From the NCBI GenBank assembly GCA_947380915.1, contig CANCSY010000033.1:1-20675 (forward strand): a DNA stretch of 20,675 nucleotides, read 5' to 3'. How positions within the stretch are numbered: position 1 is the stretch's first letter; each line of letters opens with the position of its first letter. A program made the position numbers and the translations under genes. The notes beneath the pieces are model-generated. The model ran no database searches. It had not been told where the DNA came from and saw nothing but the letters and a program-made list of their open reading frames with translations. Source of the stretch: Beijerinckiaceae bacterium. GTDB taxonomy: Bacteria; Pseudomonadota; Alphaproteobacteria; Rhizobiales; Beijerinckiaceae. Shown here piece after piece: positions 1-7,777 of the stretch.

Positions 1-350
1 CCCGCGATGGGGTCGATATGCAGGAGGTCGATGCCCACCACCCTGCCCCTGCCCTGCTCGACGCCGACCTTCTTGGCCGCATGCTGCGCCCAGCCGCCGG
101 GCGCCGCACCAAGATCCACGATCTTCTGGCCGGGCTTGAGCAGGTTGTAGCGTTCATCCATCTCGATGAGCTTATAGGCGGCGCGCGAGCGCCAGCCCTC
201 GCGCTTGGCCTGGGCCACATAGGGGTCGTTGAGCTGGCGCTCCAGCCAGAGCTTGGAGGAAAGCGTGAACTTGCTCGCCTTTTTCACCCGCACCTTGATC
301 GAGCGTCCGCCCTCGCGTCCGCCGCCGCCACCCGTTGCTGATCCACTCAT
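1..350 (-). CDS. rlmE: 23S rRNA (uridine-2'-O-)-methyltransferase RlmE, 5' part
   Basis: This is the N-terminal ~116 residues of an FtsJ/RlmE-type enzyme; the 3' half lies beyond the left edge. The family methylates the 2'-hydroxyl of U2552 in 23S rRNA at a late stage of 50S assembly, using S-adenosylmethionine. The sequence shows the family hallmarks: a basic Gly-rich N-terminus, the segment [20 protein letters not shown], then the SAM-binding motif [12 protein letters not shown] and the start of the next strand, [11 protein letters not shown]. The ATG at 350 gives the expected start just before the basic region. It lies 14 bases after the stop of the ppx/gppA-like gene, so the two are probably co-transcribed. 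The pairing of ppx with rlmE is common in alphaproteobacteria (general knowledge, not checked here). Confidence 0.93.
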   Translation of the reverse strand, partial: MSGSATGGGGGREGGRSIKVRVKKASKFTLSSKLWLERQLNDPYVAQAKREGWRSRAAYKLIEMDERYNLLKPGQKIVDLGAAPGGWAQHAAKKVGVEQGRGRVVGIDLLHIDPIA

Positions 351-364
351 CTCGCCATGTTCCG

Positions 365-1477
365 TTACAGCCGCATATGGCTCCATACACGGTCGGCGCT
401 CATCATTTGCATTAAAATGCCTTCCCGCAGCCCACGATCGGCGATTCTGACGCGATCAGAGGGGAAAGCCCGGCGGATCGCGTCAAAAATGGCGCAGCCC
501 GCCAGCACCAGATCGGCGCGCTCGGGTCCGATGCAGCCATTGGCGACCCGGTCGGCATAGGTCATGGCCTGCAGACGGCCGATGGCCTGGGACACTTCCC
601 CATCGTTCATCCACAGACCATCCACCTGCCGACGATCATAGCGGGCGAGGCCCAGATGGACGCCCGCGATGGTCGTCACCGTGCCCGAAGTGCCCAGAAG
701 GTGGAACCTGTCGCAACGCGGCGCGGTGGCGGTGCGCTCCAGAAAGGAAGCGAGCTCGCCGCTCACATGCGTCACCATGCGCTCGTAAAGCTCGGCGCTG
801 ACATCGAACCCGCCGAATCGCTCGGCGATGGTCACCACGCCGAGCTGGAGCGAGGCCCACATGCGCACACGCCCGCGCATGGCCGCATCCCCGTTGGGGT
901 CCACCCCATGGGCCTGCCGCGTGGGACGCCCCAGCCAGACGATCTCCGACGAGCCACCGCCAATGTCGAAAAGCACGACCCCCTCGGCCTGCTCGTCCGC
1001 CAGCGCAGCGCAGCCGGAGGCGGCCAGATGGGCTTCGGTCTCCCGGTCCACCACTTCAAGCGACAGGCCGACCTCGTCGCGCACCCGGGCGATGAACTCT
1101 GGCCCGTTGACCGCCATGCGGCAGGCCTCGGTGGCGATGAGCCTTGCGCGGCTGACGCCCCGCATCTCCATTTTCGTGCGACAGATTTCAAGCGCGGCCA
1201 GGGTGCGGTCGATGGCGCCCTGACCAAGCCGCCCGGTCTGGGTCAGCCCCTCACCCAGCCGCACGATGCGCGAAAAGGCGTCGACGATTCGAAATCCCTC
1301 CCGCGCAGGACGCGCGATCAGCAGGCGGCAATTGTTGGTGCCAAGATCAAGGGCGGCGTAGACATGGCTGTTCCGTCCCTGGCCATAGGGACCTCCCCCC
1401 CCGCCTGGACGGCCATTCAGCCTCGTATCCGAGCCAGCGGGCGCGGCCTCGCCGGACACATCAAAGGACGACACCAT
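365..1477 (-). CDS. ppx: Ppx/GppA family phosphatase (exopolyphosphatase / pppGpp phosphohydrolase type)
   Basis: A 370-residue cytoplasmic protein of the ASKHA-fold Ppx/GppA family, which removes terminal phosphate from polyphosphate or pppGpp. The first nucleotide-binding loop is [15 protein letters not shown] (about 41-55), [10 protein letters not shown] (115-124) is the conserved catalytic-glutamate region, and [13 protein letters not shown] (171-183) is the second phosphate loop. It is shorter than the two-domain enterobacterial Ppx (about 510) and matches the short alphaproteobacterial form. The first ~37 residues are Gly/Pro-rich and look disordered, so the true start could be further in; the ATG at 1477 has GGAG four bases upstream. 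It precedes rlmE. Which substrate it prefers cannot be told from sequence. Confidence 0.9.
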   Translation of the reverse strand: MVSSFDVSGEAAPAGSDTRLNGRPGGGGGPYGQGRNSHVYAALDLGTNNCRLLIARPAREGFRIVDAFSRIVRLGEGLTQTGRLGQGAIDRTLAALEICRTKMEMRGVSRARLIATEACRMAVNGPEFIARVRDEVGLSLEVVDRETEAHLAASGCAALADEQAEGVVLFDIGGGSSEIVWLGRPTRQAHGVDPNGDAAMRGRVRMWASLQLGVVTIAERFGGFDVSAELYERMVTHVSGELASFLERTATAPRCDRFHLLGTSGTVTTIAGVHLGLARYDRRQVDGLWMNDGEVSQAIGRLQAMTYADRVANGCIGPERADLVLAGCAIFDAIRRAFPSDRVRIADRGLREGILMQMMSADRVWSHMRL

Positions 1478-1486
1478 TCATCTCCA

Positions 1487-1524
1487 GCCTCCCCTTCCGC
1501 CGCGCATGAACGCGCGGGGGAGGC
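1487..1524 (-). promoter_or_regulatory. Large stem-loop in the leader next to the ppx ribosome-binding site
   Basis: An outer 8-bp perfect stem (1487-1494 with 1517-1524) encloses a second GC-rich inverted segment around 1500-1515. On the minus strand the 3' arm is GGGGAGGC, directly beside the GGAG that serves the ppx start at 1477, so folding could affect ribosome access. Read on the plus strand the stem is followed by ATTTTT, like an intrinsic terminator, but no plus-strand gene ends here. It could also separate the TRAP operon (ending at 1598) from ppx. Structure is seen; function is inferred. Confidence 0.35.
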
Positions 1525-1597
1525 ATTTTTCCGGAATGTAAGCATTCCTGCGTCTGACTGCAAAGGAATCCGCAAAACAGCCGCGCCAAAGCATCGA

Positions 1598-3547
1598 TCA
1601 CCCCATGAGGGCGACTGGCAGCCAGGTCGCGATGGCCGGGAAAAGGCAGATCAGCAAAACCGCAAACATCATCAGGATCACGAACGGCAGCGTGCCCCAG
1701 ATGATTTCGGAGAGGGAAATATCGGGCGCGATATTCTTGATGACGAAAATGTTCAGCCCGAGCGGGGGATGAATCAGCCCCATCTCCATCACCACCGTCA
1801 TCACCACGCCGAACCAGATCAGATCGAAACCCGCAGCCTTGAGCGGCGGCAGGATGATCGGCGCCGTCATCAGGATGATCGAGACCGGAGGCAGGAAAAA
1901 GCCCAGCACCACCACCAGCACCAGAATGGCGGCCAGCAGCACCCATTTCGACAGGCCAAGGCTTATGATCCAGGCCGCCGTGCCCTGCGAGATCTGCAGA
2001 TAGCTCATCACATAGGAATAGAGCAGCGACATGCCAATGATCATCAGCAGCATGGTCGATTCGCGCAGGGTCCCGTTGAGGATGGGCATCAGCTTGGAGG
2101 GCCGCCAGATGCCGTACATCATGCCGATCACGCAGAGCGCCAGAATGGCGCCCACGCCCGCCGTCTCCGAAGGCGTCGCCCAACCCGCATAGAGCACCAC
2201 CATGACGCCCGCCAGAATGATGACGAAGGGCGCCACCCAGGTCAGCATCCGCACCTTCTGCCCGAAGGTGTATTCGTCCCGGGCGAGAATGGCGGAGCGA
2301 TGGCCGGTCACAGCGGCTTCCGCCTCCGCCATGCGCGCCTCCTTCTGGAAACGCAGAACCGAATAGAACGCAAAGAGCGAGATCAGCAGCAGCCCCGGGA
2401 AAAGCGCAGCAAGGAACAGCCGTCCCAACGAGACCTCCGCCGCGACCGCATAGAGCAGCATGGTGACGGAGGGCGGCAGCAGGATGCCCAGCGTGCCGCC
2501 CGCCGCGATGATGCCCGCCGCAAAGCCCGGCGAATAGCCGCGCGCGCGCATCTCGGGGATTCCCGCCGAGCCGATGGCCGAGCAGGTCGCGGGCGAGGAG
2601 CCCGCCATGGCTGCGAAGAGGCCGCAGGCCACCGTATTGGCGACCCCGAGCCCGCCGGGGATGCGATGCAGCCAGGCGTGGAGGGCCAGATAGAGATCGC
2701 GCCCAGCATCCGAGCGCCCGATGGCCGCGCCCTTCAGGATGAACAGGGGAATGGCCAGGATGATCGTGTTGGCCAGTTCCTCATAGAAATTCTGGGCGAT
2801 GGTGTCGACCGAGGCCAGGGGCATGAAGAGGAACATGAAACTCAGGGCCGTCACGCCCAGCGCGAAGGCGATGGGCATGCCCGAGAACATCATCAGCAGC
2901 GTGACGACCGAATAGGAGACGCCAATGACAGGCAGCGACACGCCCGTCACCAAGGCGGTGGGCGGGCGTTGCCAGAACAGCAGCGCGCCAGTGCACACAA
3001 TGGCCACGATGAGCGCCGTCTTCGACCGCTCCGCCACCTGCATGGCGACCTGCAGGGCCAGAAGGGCCATGCCCGCCGTCAGCAGGCCATAGGGGATCCA
3101 CATGGGCGGGCCCCAGGCGGAATGGGACGTCTGCCCCTCATCCCAGGCCTCATGGAGCAACAGGCCCGACTTCCAGGCGAAGAAGAGGCAGAAGCCCAGA
3201 ACGACAACATCGATGATGCTGTAGCGGAGCGCATTGACGCGCGGCGGCAGGATCTCCGCGAGAACCTCGATGCCCACATGGCCGCGCCATGCCTGCACCT
3301 GCGCCGCCGAGACGAAGGTGGCGCCGGCGATGAGGAAAATCGTCACCTCATCCTGCCACAGGGTCGCCCGGCCCATGAGATGGCCGATGACCACGCCATA
3401 GGTCAGAACCCCCGCCGCCGCGACCAGCGCGACAGCGGAAATGACATAGAGATTGGCGATCAGGGCCGAAAGGGGCGAGCGCCGACCATCCGGTTTCGCG
3501 ACCGCCCCGGCGGACAGTATCGCATCATGCGCCGCGCCCCCGGCCAA
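1598..3547 (-). CDS. TRAP transporter fused permease, DctQ-DctM
   Basis: About 649 residues, hydrophobic throughout, combining both TRAP membrane subunits. The N-terminal ~160 residues are a four-helix DctQ-like domain with the typical WQDEVTIFLIAGATFVSAA and RGHVGIEVL segments. The rest is a DctM-like domain, beginning near MMFSGMPIAFALG, with MAGSSPATCSAIGSAGIPEM, AAGGTLGILLPPS and MGLIHPPLGLN, all characteristic of the large subunit. TRAP systems use an ion gradient to import organic acids captured by a periplasmic receptor. No ATG lies in frame near a sensible N-terminus: the only one, at 3664, would overlap the receptor gene by 116 bases and add a Ser/Pro/Arg-rich leader. A TTG at 3547, one base after the dctP stop, fits better and implies translational coupling. 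The substrate is unknown. Confidence 0.92.
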   Translation of the reverse strand: MAGGAAHDAILSAGAVAKPDGRRSPLSALIANLYVISAVALVAAAGVLTYGVVIGHLMGRATLWQDEVTIFLIAGATFVSAAQVQAWRGHVGIEVLAEILPPRVNALRYSIIDVVVLGFCLFFAWKSGLLLHEAWDEGQTSHSAWGPPMWIPYGLLTAGMALLALQVAMQVAERSKTALIVAIVCTGALLFWQRPPTALVTGVSLPVIGVSYSVVTLLMMFSGMPIAFALGVTALSFMFLFMPLASVDTIAQNFYEELANTIILAIPLFILKGAAIGRSDAGRDLYLALHAWLHRIPGGLGVANTVACGLFAAMAGSSPATCSAIGSAGIPEMRARGYSPGFAAGIIAAGGTLGILLPPSVTMLLYAVAAEVSLGRLFLAALFPGLLLISLFAFYSVLRFQKEARMAEAEAAVTGHRSAILARDEYTFGQKVRMLTWVAPFVIILAGVMVVLYAGWATPSETAGVGAILALCVIGMMYGIWRPSKLMPILNGTLRESTMLLMIIGMSLLYSYVMSYLQISQGTAAWIISLGLSKWVLLAAILVLVVVLGFFLPPVSIILMTAPIILPPLKAAGFDLIWFGVVMTVVMEMGLIHPPLGLNIFVIKNIAPDISLSEIIWGTLPFVILMMFAVLLICLFPAIATWLPVALMG

Positions 3548-3548
3548 A

Positions 3549-4571
3549 TCAGGACACCTGCTTGGCGAGCTTGAGAAGCTCGGCGGATTCGGACGACTTG
3601 GCGGCGAAATCGGCCCAGGCTGCCTCCTCGGCCACCTTGCGCCATTTCGCGAGGCCTTCATCACTCATGTCCGCGACCTGCACGCCCTTGGCGGCGTAGA
3701 TGCGGGCGACCTCATCATCGTCTTTCTTCGCCTCGGCCATGGCCCAGGCCTCCATCTCCGCGCCCACATCCATCAGCGCCTTCTGCTGGGGCGCGGGCAG
3801 GCTGTCGAAAATGGCTTTCGACATGAGCAGCGGCTCCAGCATGAACCAGAAGGAGCCCTTGCGGGCCGTGGTCAGCGACTTGGCCAGTTCTTCCAGACGG
3901 AAGGAGATAAGGCTGGTGGAGGAGGTCACGGCGGCGTCGAGCGCGCCCGTCTGCATGCCGATGTAGATTTCATTGGAGGCCATGGTCGAGACCTGACCGC
4001 CAGCAGCGGTGAACATGAGGTCCATCTCGCGGCTGCCGCCCCGGATCTTCAGGCCCTTGACGTCCTCGGGCGCGAAAATGGGGCCGCGCCGGGAGGCGAC
4101 GCCGCCCGCCTGCCAGATCCAGGCGAGGATCTTGACGCCCTTGTCCTCCACGACCTTGTTGAACATCTGGCCGATGGGCGCCGTCTTCCACTTGGCGCCC
4201 TGCTCATAGCTGGTCACCAGGCAGGGCATGAGGCCGATATTGGTGGCCTGCACCTCACCGCCCGCATAGGCGATGGGGAACAGGGTCATGTCGAGCGCGC
4301 CCTTCCGCACAGCCGAGAACTGGGCGAAGGTCTTCATCAGGGAGGAGTTGGCGTAAACCTCGAATTTCAAACCGCCATTGGTGCGCTGCTCGACCTCGCG
4401 ACCGAAGATCCGGCACAGGCGATCACGAAAATCGCCCTGGTCGATCGTGCCGCCCGGAAACTGATGGGAAATCTTGAGCACTTTCTGCTGGGCGTGAGCC
4501 CGCAGGCCAGTGCCAAGCAAAGCAGGCGCCGCAAGGGAGCCCATGACCAGATTGCGCCGTGTGACGTGCAT
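3549..4571 (-). CDS. dctP: TRAP transporter substrate-binding protein, DctP type
   Basis: A 340-residue periplasmic receptor for the fused permease encoded directly downstream. It starts with a twin-arginine-like signal (TRRNLVMGSLAAPALLGTG) ending near RAHAQ. Family signatures are the opening KISHQFPGGT, GLKIRGGS (about 173-180, containing the arginine that in this family salt-bridges a substrate carboxylate) and NEIYIGMQTGALDAA. The ATG at 4571 is preferred because AGGGAG sits six bases upstream; an in-frame ATG at 4595 would add eight residues and has no good ribosome site. The gene heads a two-gene operon divergent from the large haem-motif protein gene at 4825, with 253 bases between them. 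The ligand is likely a carboxylate but cannot be named. Confidence 0.92.
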   Translation of the reverse strand: MHVTRRNLVMGSLAAPALLGTGLRAHAQQKVLKISHQFPGGTIDQGDFRDRLCRIFGREVEQRTNGGLKFEVYANSSLMKTFAQFSAVRKGALDMTLFPIAYAGGEVQATNIGLMPCLVTSYEQGAKWKTAPIGQMFNKVVEDKGVKILAWIWQAGGVASRRGPIFAPEDVKGLKIRGGSREMDLMFTAAGGQVSTMASNEIYIGMQTGALDAAVTSSTSLISFRLEELAKSLTTARKGSFWFMLEPLLMSKAIFDSLPAPQQKALMDVGAEMEAWAMAEAKKDDDEVARIYAAKGVQVADMSDEGLAKWRKVAEEAAWADFAAKSSESAELLKLAKQVS

Positions 4572-4593
4572 GTCCAACTCCCTGAAGCCATCC

Positions 4594-4622
4594 ATTATAA
4601 GTTTTCAATCACAATGCCTGAA
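4594..4622 (-). promoter_or_regulatory. Candidate sigma70-type promoter of the TRAP operon
   Basis: On the minus strand a perfect TATAAT lies at 4599-4594, with TTCAGG seventeen bases upstream (4622-4617), a weak -35 match. It would give a leader of roughly 20 bases before the ATG at 4571. The -10 match is strong but the -35 is poor, so this is tentative. Confidence 0.35.
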
Positions 4623-4794
4623 TCTTTGGACAGGTCCAAGAAGTGTACGAACGTAGCAGGGATAGCGCGCCTCATACTTTAGTCGAACACTCCGAGGATC
4701 GCATGAGCGTGGAAACCCGCTGTGGCCAAGTCAACTGGTCCGCGATCAGGCCTATTTACGCGGACCCACCGCAAGCCTAAGATCACGCTAAATT

Positions 4795-4806
4795 GACCCT
4801 CGGGTC
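4795..4806. promoter_or_regulatory. GACCC-TC-GGGTC palindrome in the leader of the haem-motif protein gene
   Basis: A perfect 5-2-5 inverted repeat centred about 24 bases upstream of the ATG at 4825, just before the GGGGAGGA ribosome site. It could be an operator half-site pair. The 253-base divergent spacer (4572-4824) otherwise shows only the candidate promoter near 4600 and no gene. No regulator gene is found nearby to match it with. Confidence 0.25.
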
Positions 4807-4824
4807 GATATCGGGGAGGAAAAA

Positions 4825-6969
4825 ATGAAACTCAGAACCGCGTTCCTGTTGGGCGCAGCGGCGGCCGCCTTGGTCGTCGCGTCGCCACTCGCCACCCTCA
4901 GCGCCCTGGCCGAAACAGCCCCCATCGTGGCGATTGATGCTGATGACATCGGCGGCGTGGTGCGTGGCCCCAATGGGCCGGAGGCTGGCGTCTGGGTGAT
5001 CGCCGAGACCACCGACCTACCCACCAAATTCGCCCGCATGGTCGTGACCGACGACAAGGGCCGCTATGTGATCCCCGATCTGCCCGAGGCCAATTATCAG
5101 GTCTGGGTGCGCGGCTATGGCCTTGTTGATTCCGCGAAGATGCGCGCCAAGCCCGGCCAGATCCTGAACATGGCCGCCACTCCTGCGCCCAACGCGGCTT
5201 CAGCGGCCCATTACTATCCGGCGATCCACTGGTTCACCATGATGAAGATCCCGCCCGCCAAGGACTTCGGCGGCTCGACCGACATCCCCAAGAACATCAC
5301 CCGAGACCGCTGGCTCAAGCAGATGAACAATGTCGATTGCATCGGCTGTCATCAGATCGGGCAGGAGTCGACGCGCACCATCCCGGCCCAGTTCGGCAAA
5401 TTCGCCAATGGCGAGGAGGCCTGGGTGCGCCGGTTGCAATCGGGCCAATCGGGATCGGCCATGACGAACCGCATCGCGGGCGAGTTCGGCGCCGTGCCCT
5501 ATAAATATTTCGGCGACTGGACCGACCGCATCGCCAAGGGCGAACTGCCCACCACCAGGCCCGAGCGCCCGAAGGGCGTGGAGCGCAATATCGTCGTCTC
5601 CTCCTGGGAATGGTCAGAGCCTAACAAATATCTGCACGACCTGATTTCGTCAGACCGGCGCAATCCCACGGTCAACGCCTATGGGCCGCTCTATGGCTCT
5701 CCGGAATATTCCACCGACAACATGCCGATCCTCGACCCCAAGACGGCGAAGGTGACCTATTTCAAGATGCCGGTGCAGGACCCCAACATGCCCCTGTCGC
5801 TCGGGCCGGGCCATGCGGGCGATGTGAAGGTGATGGCCGCCTCCGCCTACTGGGGCGAGGAGAGCCTGTGGGACACCCGCGCCAACAACCACAACTCCAT
5901 GCTGGACAAGGATGGCCGCGTCTGGCTCTCGGCCAGCGTGCGCGGAATGGACAATCCGGCCTTCTGCAAGAAGGGCTCGGACCATCCCTCCGCCAAGGCC
6001 TTCCCGCTCGACAAGTCGTCGCGCCAGGCGGCGGTGCTTGATCCCAAGACGATGAAATATACGTTCATCGACACATGCTTTGGCTCGCATCATCCCCAGT
6101 TCGGCTATGACGCGGACAATACGCTGTGGTTCAGCGGCACCGGTCCGGTGGCGGGCTGGGTGAACAGCAAGAAGTTCCTCGAGACCGGCGACGTCGTCGC
6201 TTCCCAGGGCTGGGCGCCCTTCGTGCTCGACACCAGCGGCGACGGCAAGCTGGGCGACTATGTGGAGCCCGATCAGCCCATCGCGCCCGGCAAGGACAAG
6301 CGCATCCCCGGCGGTTCGCCCTATGCGGTCATGCCCCACCCCACCGATGGCTCGGTCTGGTACACGGTCGGCGTCTTCGGCGGGGCGCCGGGCTTCCTGC
6401 GCTTTGATCCGAAGACCGGCCTGTCGGAAGTGTTCAACATGCCCAAGCCCGGCTTTGGCATCCGTGGCGGCGACATCGACAAGCAAGGCGTGCTCTGGGG
6501 CTCGGGCTCCAGCGGGCATCTCGTGAGCTTCGACCGCCGCAAGTGCAAGGCGCCGCTGAATGGCCCTGCGGCTTTGGGCGATCATTGCCCCGAGGGCTGG
6601 GCCTTCCACCGCTACCCCGGCCCCGGCTTCAAGGGCGAGACCAACAGCGCGGAAGCCAGCTATTACACCTGGGTCGACCAGCACAATACGCTGGGCCTGG
6701 GCGAGGATGTGCCGGTGTCCACGGCCAACCTGCAGGACGGCTTCATCGCCTATGCCGGCGGCAAGATGGTCATGCTGCGCATCCCCTACCCCATGGGCTT
6801 CTACGCCAAGGGGCTTGACGGGCGCATCGACGATCCCAAGGCGGGCTGGAAGGGCCGTGGCCTGTGGAGCACCAATGGCGACCGCACCCCATGGCTGATG
6901 GAAACCGGCAAGGGCTCGCGCCCACGCGCCGTCCAGATCCAGGTGCGGCCTGATCCGCTGGCGAAGTAA
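4825..6969 (+). CDS. Exported carboxypeptidase-regulatory-like / c-type haem motif / beta-propeller protein
   Basis: A 714-residue exported protein. Residues 1-29 are a Sec signal ending in LSALA. Residues ~40-118 resemble a CarboxypepD_reg (transthyretin-like) beta-sandwich: GGVVRGPNGPEAGVWV, then DDKGRYVIPDLPEANYQVWV. At ~172-176, CIGCH is a single CxxCH covalent haem motif. The C-terminal half has recurring propeller-like strands of the D-x-x-G-x-x-W kind (DKDGRVWLSAS, DADNTLWFSGT, DGSVWYTVG, DKQGVLWGSGS), as in Vgb/lyase-like propellers. Inserted at ~468-480 is DTSGDGKLGDY, a calcium-loop-like sequence. The start has GGGGAGGA just upstream and a perfect terminator follows. It is divergent from the TRAP operon and near orphan binding proteins, suggesting a periplasmic redox or lyase role in the same catabolic setting. 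The precise reaction is unknown. Confidence 0.85.
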   Translation: MKLRTAFLLGAAAAALVVASPLATLSALAETAPIVAIDADDIGGVVRGPNGPEAGVWVIAETTDLPTKFARMVVTDDKGRYVIPDLPEANYQVWVRGYGLVDSAKMRAKPGQILNMAATPAPNAASAAHYYPAIHWFTMMKIPPAKDFGGSTDIPKNITRDRWLKQMNNVDCIGCHQIGQESTRTIPAQFGKFANGEEAWVRRLQSGQSGSAMTNRIAGEFGAVPYKYFGDWTDRIAKGELPTTRPERPKGVERNIVVSSWEWSEPNKYLHDLISSDRRNPTVNAYGPLYGSPEYSTDNMPILDPKTAKVTYFKMPVQDPNMPLSLGPGHAGDVKVMAASAYWGEESLWDTRANNHNSMLDKDGRVWLSASVRGMDNPAFCKKGSDHPSAKAFPLDKSSRQAAVLDPKTMKYTFIDTCFGSHHPQFGYDADNTLWFSGTGPVAGWVNSKKFLETGDVVASQGWAPFVLDTSGDGKLGDYVEPDQPIAPGKDKRIPGGSPYAVMPHPTDGSVWYTVGVFGGAPGFLRFDPKTGLSEVFNMPKPGFGIRGGDIDKQGVLWGSGSSGHLVSFDRRKCKAPLNGPAALGDHCPEGWAFHRYPGPGFKGETNSAEASYYTWVDQHNTLGLGEDVPVSTANLQDGFIAYAGGKMVMLRIPYPMGFYAKGLDGRIDDPKAGWKGRGLWSTNGDRTPWLMETGKGSRPRAVQIQVRPDPLAK

Positions 6970-6986
6970 GAGACGCCGCAAACACA

Positions 6987-7019
6987 ACGGGCCGCGCAAT
7001 GTCGCGGCCCGTTTCTTTT
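6987..7019 (+). terminator. Rho-independent terminator after the haem-motif protein gene
   Basis: A perfect 10-bp stem (6987-6996 with 7003-7012) closes a six-base loop and runs into TTTCTTTT. It sits 18 bases past the stop of the upstream plus-strand gene. It lies between two convergent genes; the opposite strand has only a weaker T-rich tail, so it mainly serves the plus strand. Confidence 0.88.
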
Positions 7020-7036
7020 GTGCAGTGCGGATCAGC

Positions 7037-7675
7037 TTATTTATACGAGATCATGTCCACCCGCGTCAGCGTCACCTTGGCCTCGACGCGCGCCGCCGTG
7101 GTGAGGTGATAAGCGGTATAGAGTTCGGGGAAGGCGTCGTTCGAGGACATGCCCTCGATGGGCGCGATCACGTTGAAGCCCCGCAAGGCCGCCGCGCCGC
7201 CGGTGTGCAGCACGGTCGACTGGGCGGCGGTGCCATTGATGATGATGGTCTGCACACCCTTGTCCCTGAGCATCTTCTCGAAGTCGCTGTTGAGGAACTT
7301 GTCGGGACCGAGGGGCGGCAGAATGGGTTCGCCCGCTATCGGCGCGATCTCCGGCATCATGTCCTTCTCGCCCGTATTCGCCTGGGCGACGGAATAGACC
7401 ACGAACATGCCGCGCGCGCGGGCGTCCTCCAGCAGTTTCTTCATCCTGGGCATGGATGCGGCGCAGCGGGGACGGCGCTCCTGCGAGCAGGTCTGGGTGG
7501 TGAAATCGAACAGCAGCAGCGCCGTCGTCCTGGGGTCGACCGTGGCGGGCTTGAGGGCGGGCGGCGGCGGCAGCTTCACCGAGGCCCAATCATCGAGCAC
7601 GCCCTGCGCCTGGGCGCCGGACGATACAGCCAGCGCCACAAGTGACGAAAACAGGATATGGCGAAAACTCATCAT
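7037..7675 (-). CDS. Exported isochorismatase-fold (cysteine hydrolase family) protein lacking the nucleophilic Cys
   Basis: A 212-residue protein with a Sec signal (about 1-23, ending GAQAQ) and an isochorismatase-like alpha/beta domain. The strand TTALLLFDFTTQTC carries the conserved Asp (D57), and GPDKFLNSDFEKML carries the conserved Lys (K126). In ordinary cysteine hydrolases the next motif has a nucleophilic Cys after a cis-peptide; here the equivalent stretch reads NGTAAQSTVLHTG (148-159), with Thr154 at the Cys position. Isochorismatases proper (EntB, PhzD) also do without that Cys, so activity is not excluded, but amidase chemistry is unlikely. The start at 7675 has GGAGG five bases upstream. 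It is convergent with the haem-motif gene and 102 bases downstream of the enolase-superfamily gene on the same strand. The substrate is unknown. Confidence 0.82.
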   Translation of the reverse strand: MMSFRHILFSSLVALAVSSGAQAQGVLDDWASVKLPPPPALKPATVDPRTTALLLFDFTTQTCSQERRPRCAASMPRMKKLLEDARARGMFVVYSVAQANTGEKDMMPEIAPIAGEPILPPLGPDKFLNSDFEKMLRDKGVQTIIINGTAAQSTVLHTGGAAALRGFNVIAPIEGMSSNDAFPELYTAYHLTTAARVEAKVTLTRVDMISYK

Positions 7676-7777
7676 TGGCTCCTCCCGGGATGAACGCGCA
7701 TTGGCCGCGCCCTTGGCGTTAAACGACCACAATGGGCGGGCGGCGTCCAGCAGTCTGTCGCGCTTTCAGTTCCCCCC

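Noticed and set aside
656..3574. Plus-strand open frame of 972 codons
   Set aside because: It lies opposite ppx and the TRAP permease. Its product is a His/Gln/Arg/Asp-rich low-complexity sequence typical of the antisense of a GC-rich membrane-protein gene, with no domain.
3453..4682. Plus-strand open frame of 409 codons
   Set aside because: It is antisense to dctP, low in recognisable motifs, and preceded by no ribosome site.
5650..6999. Minus-strand open frame of 449 codons
   Set aside because: It is the antisense of the haem-motif protein gene, whose strand has signal peptide, domains, ribosome site and terminator. The minus frame has none.
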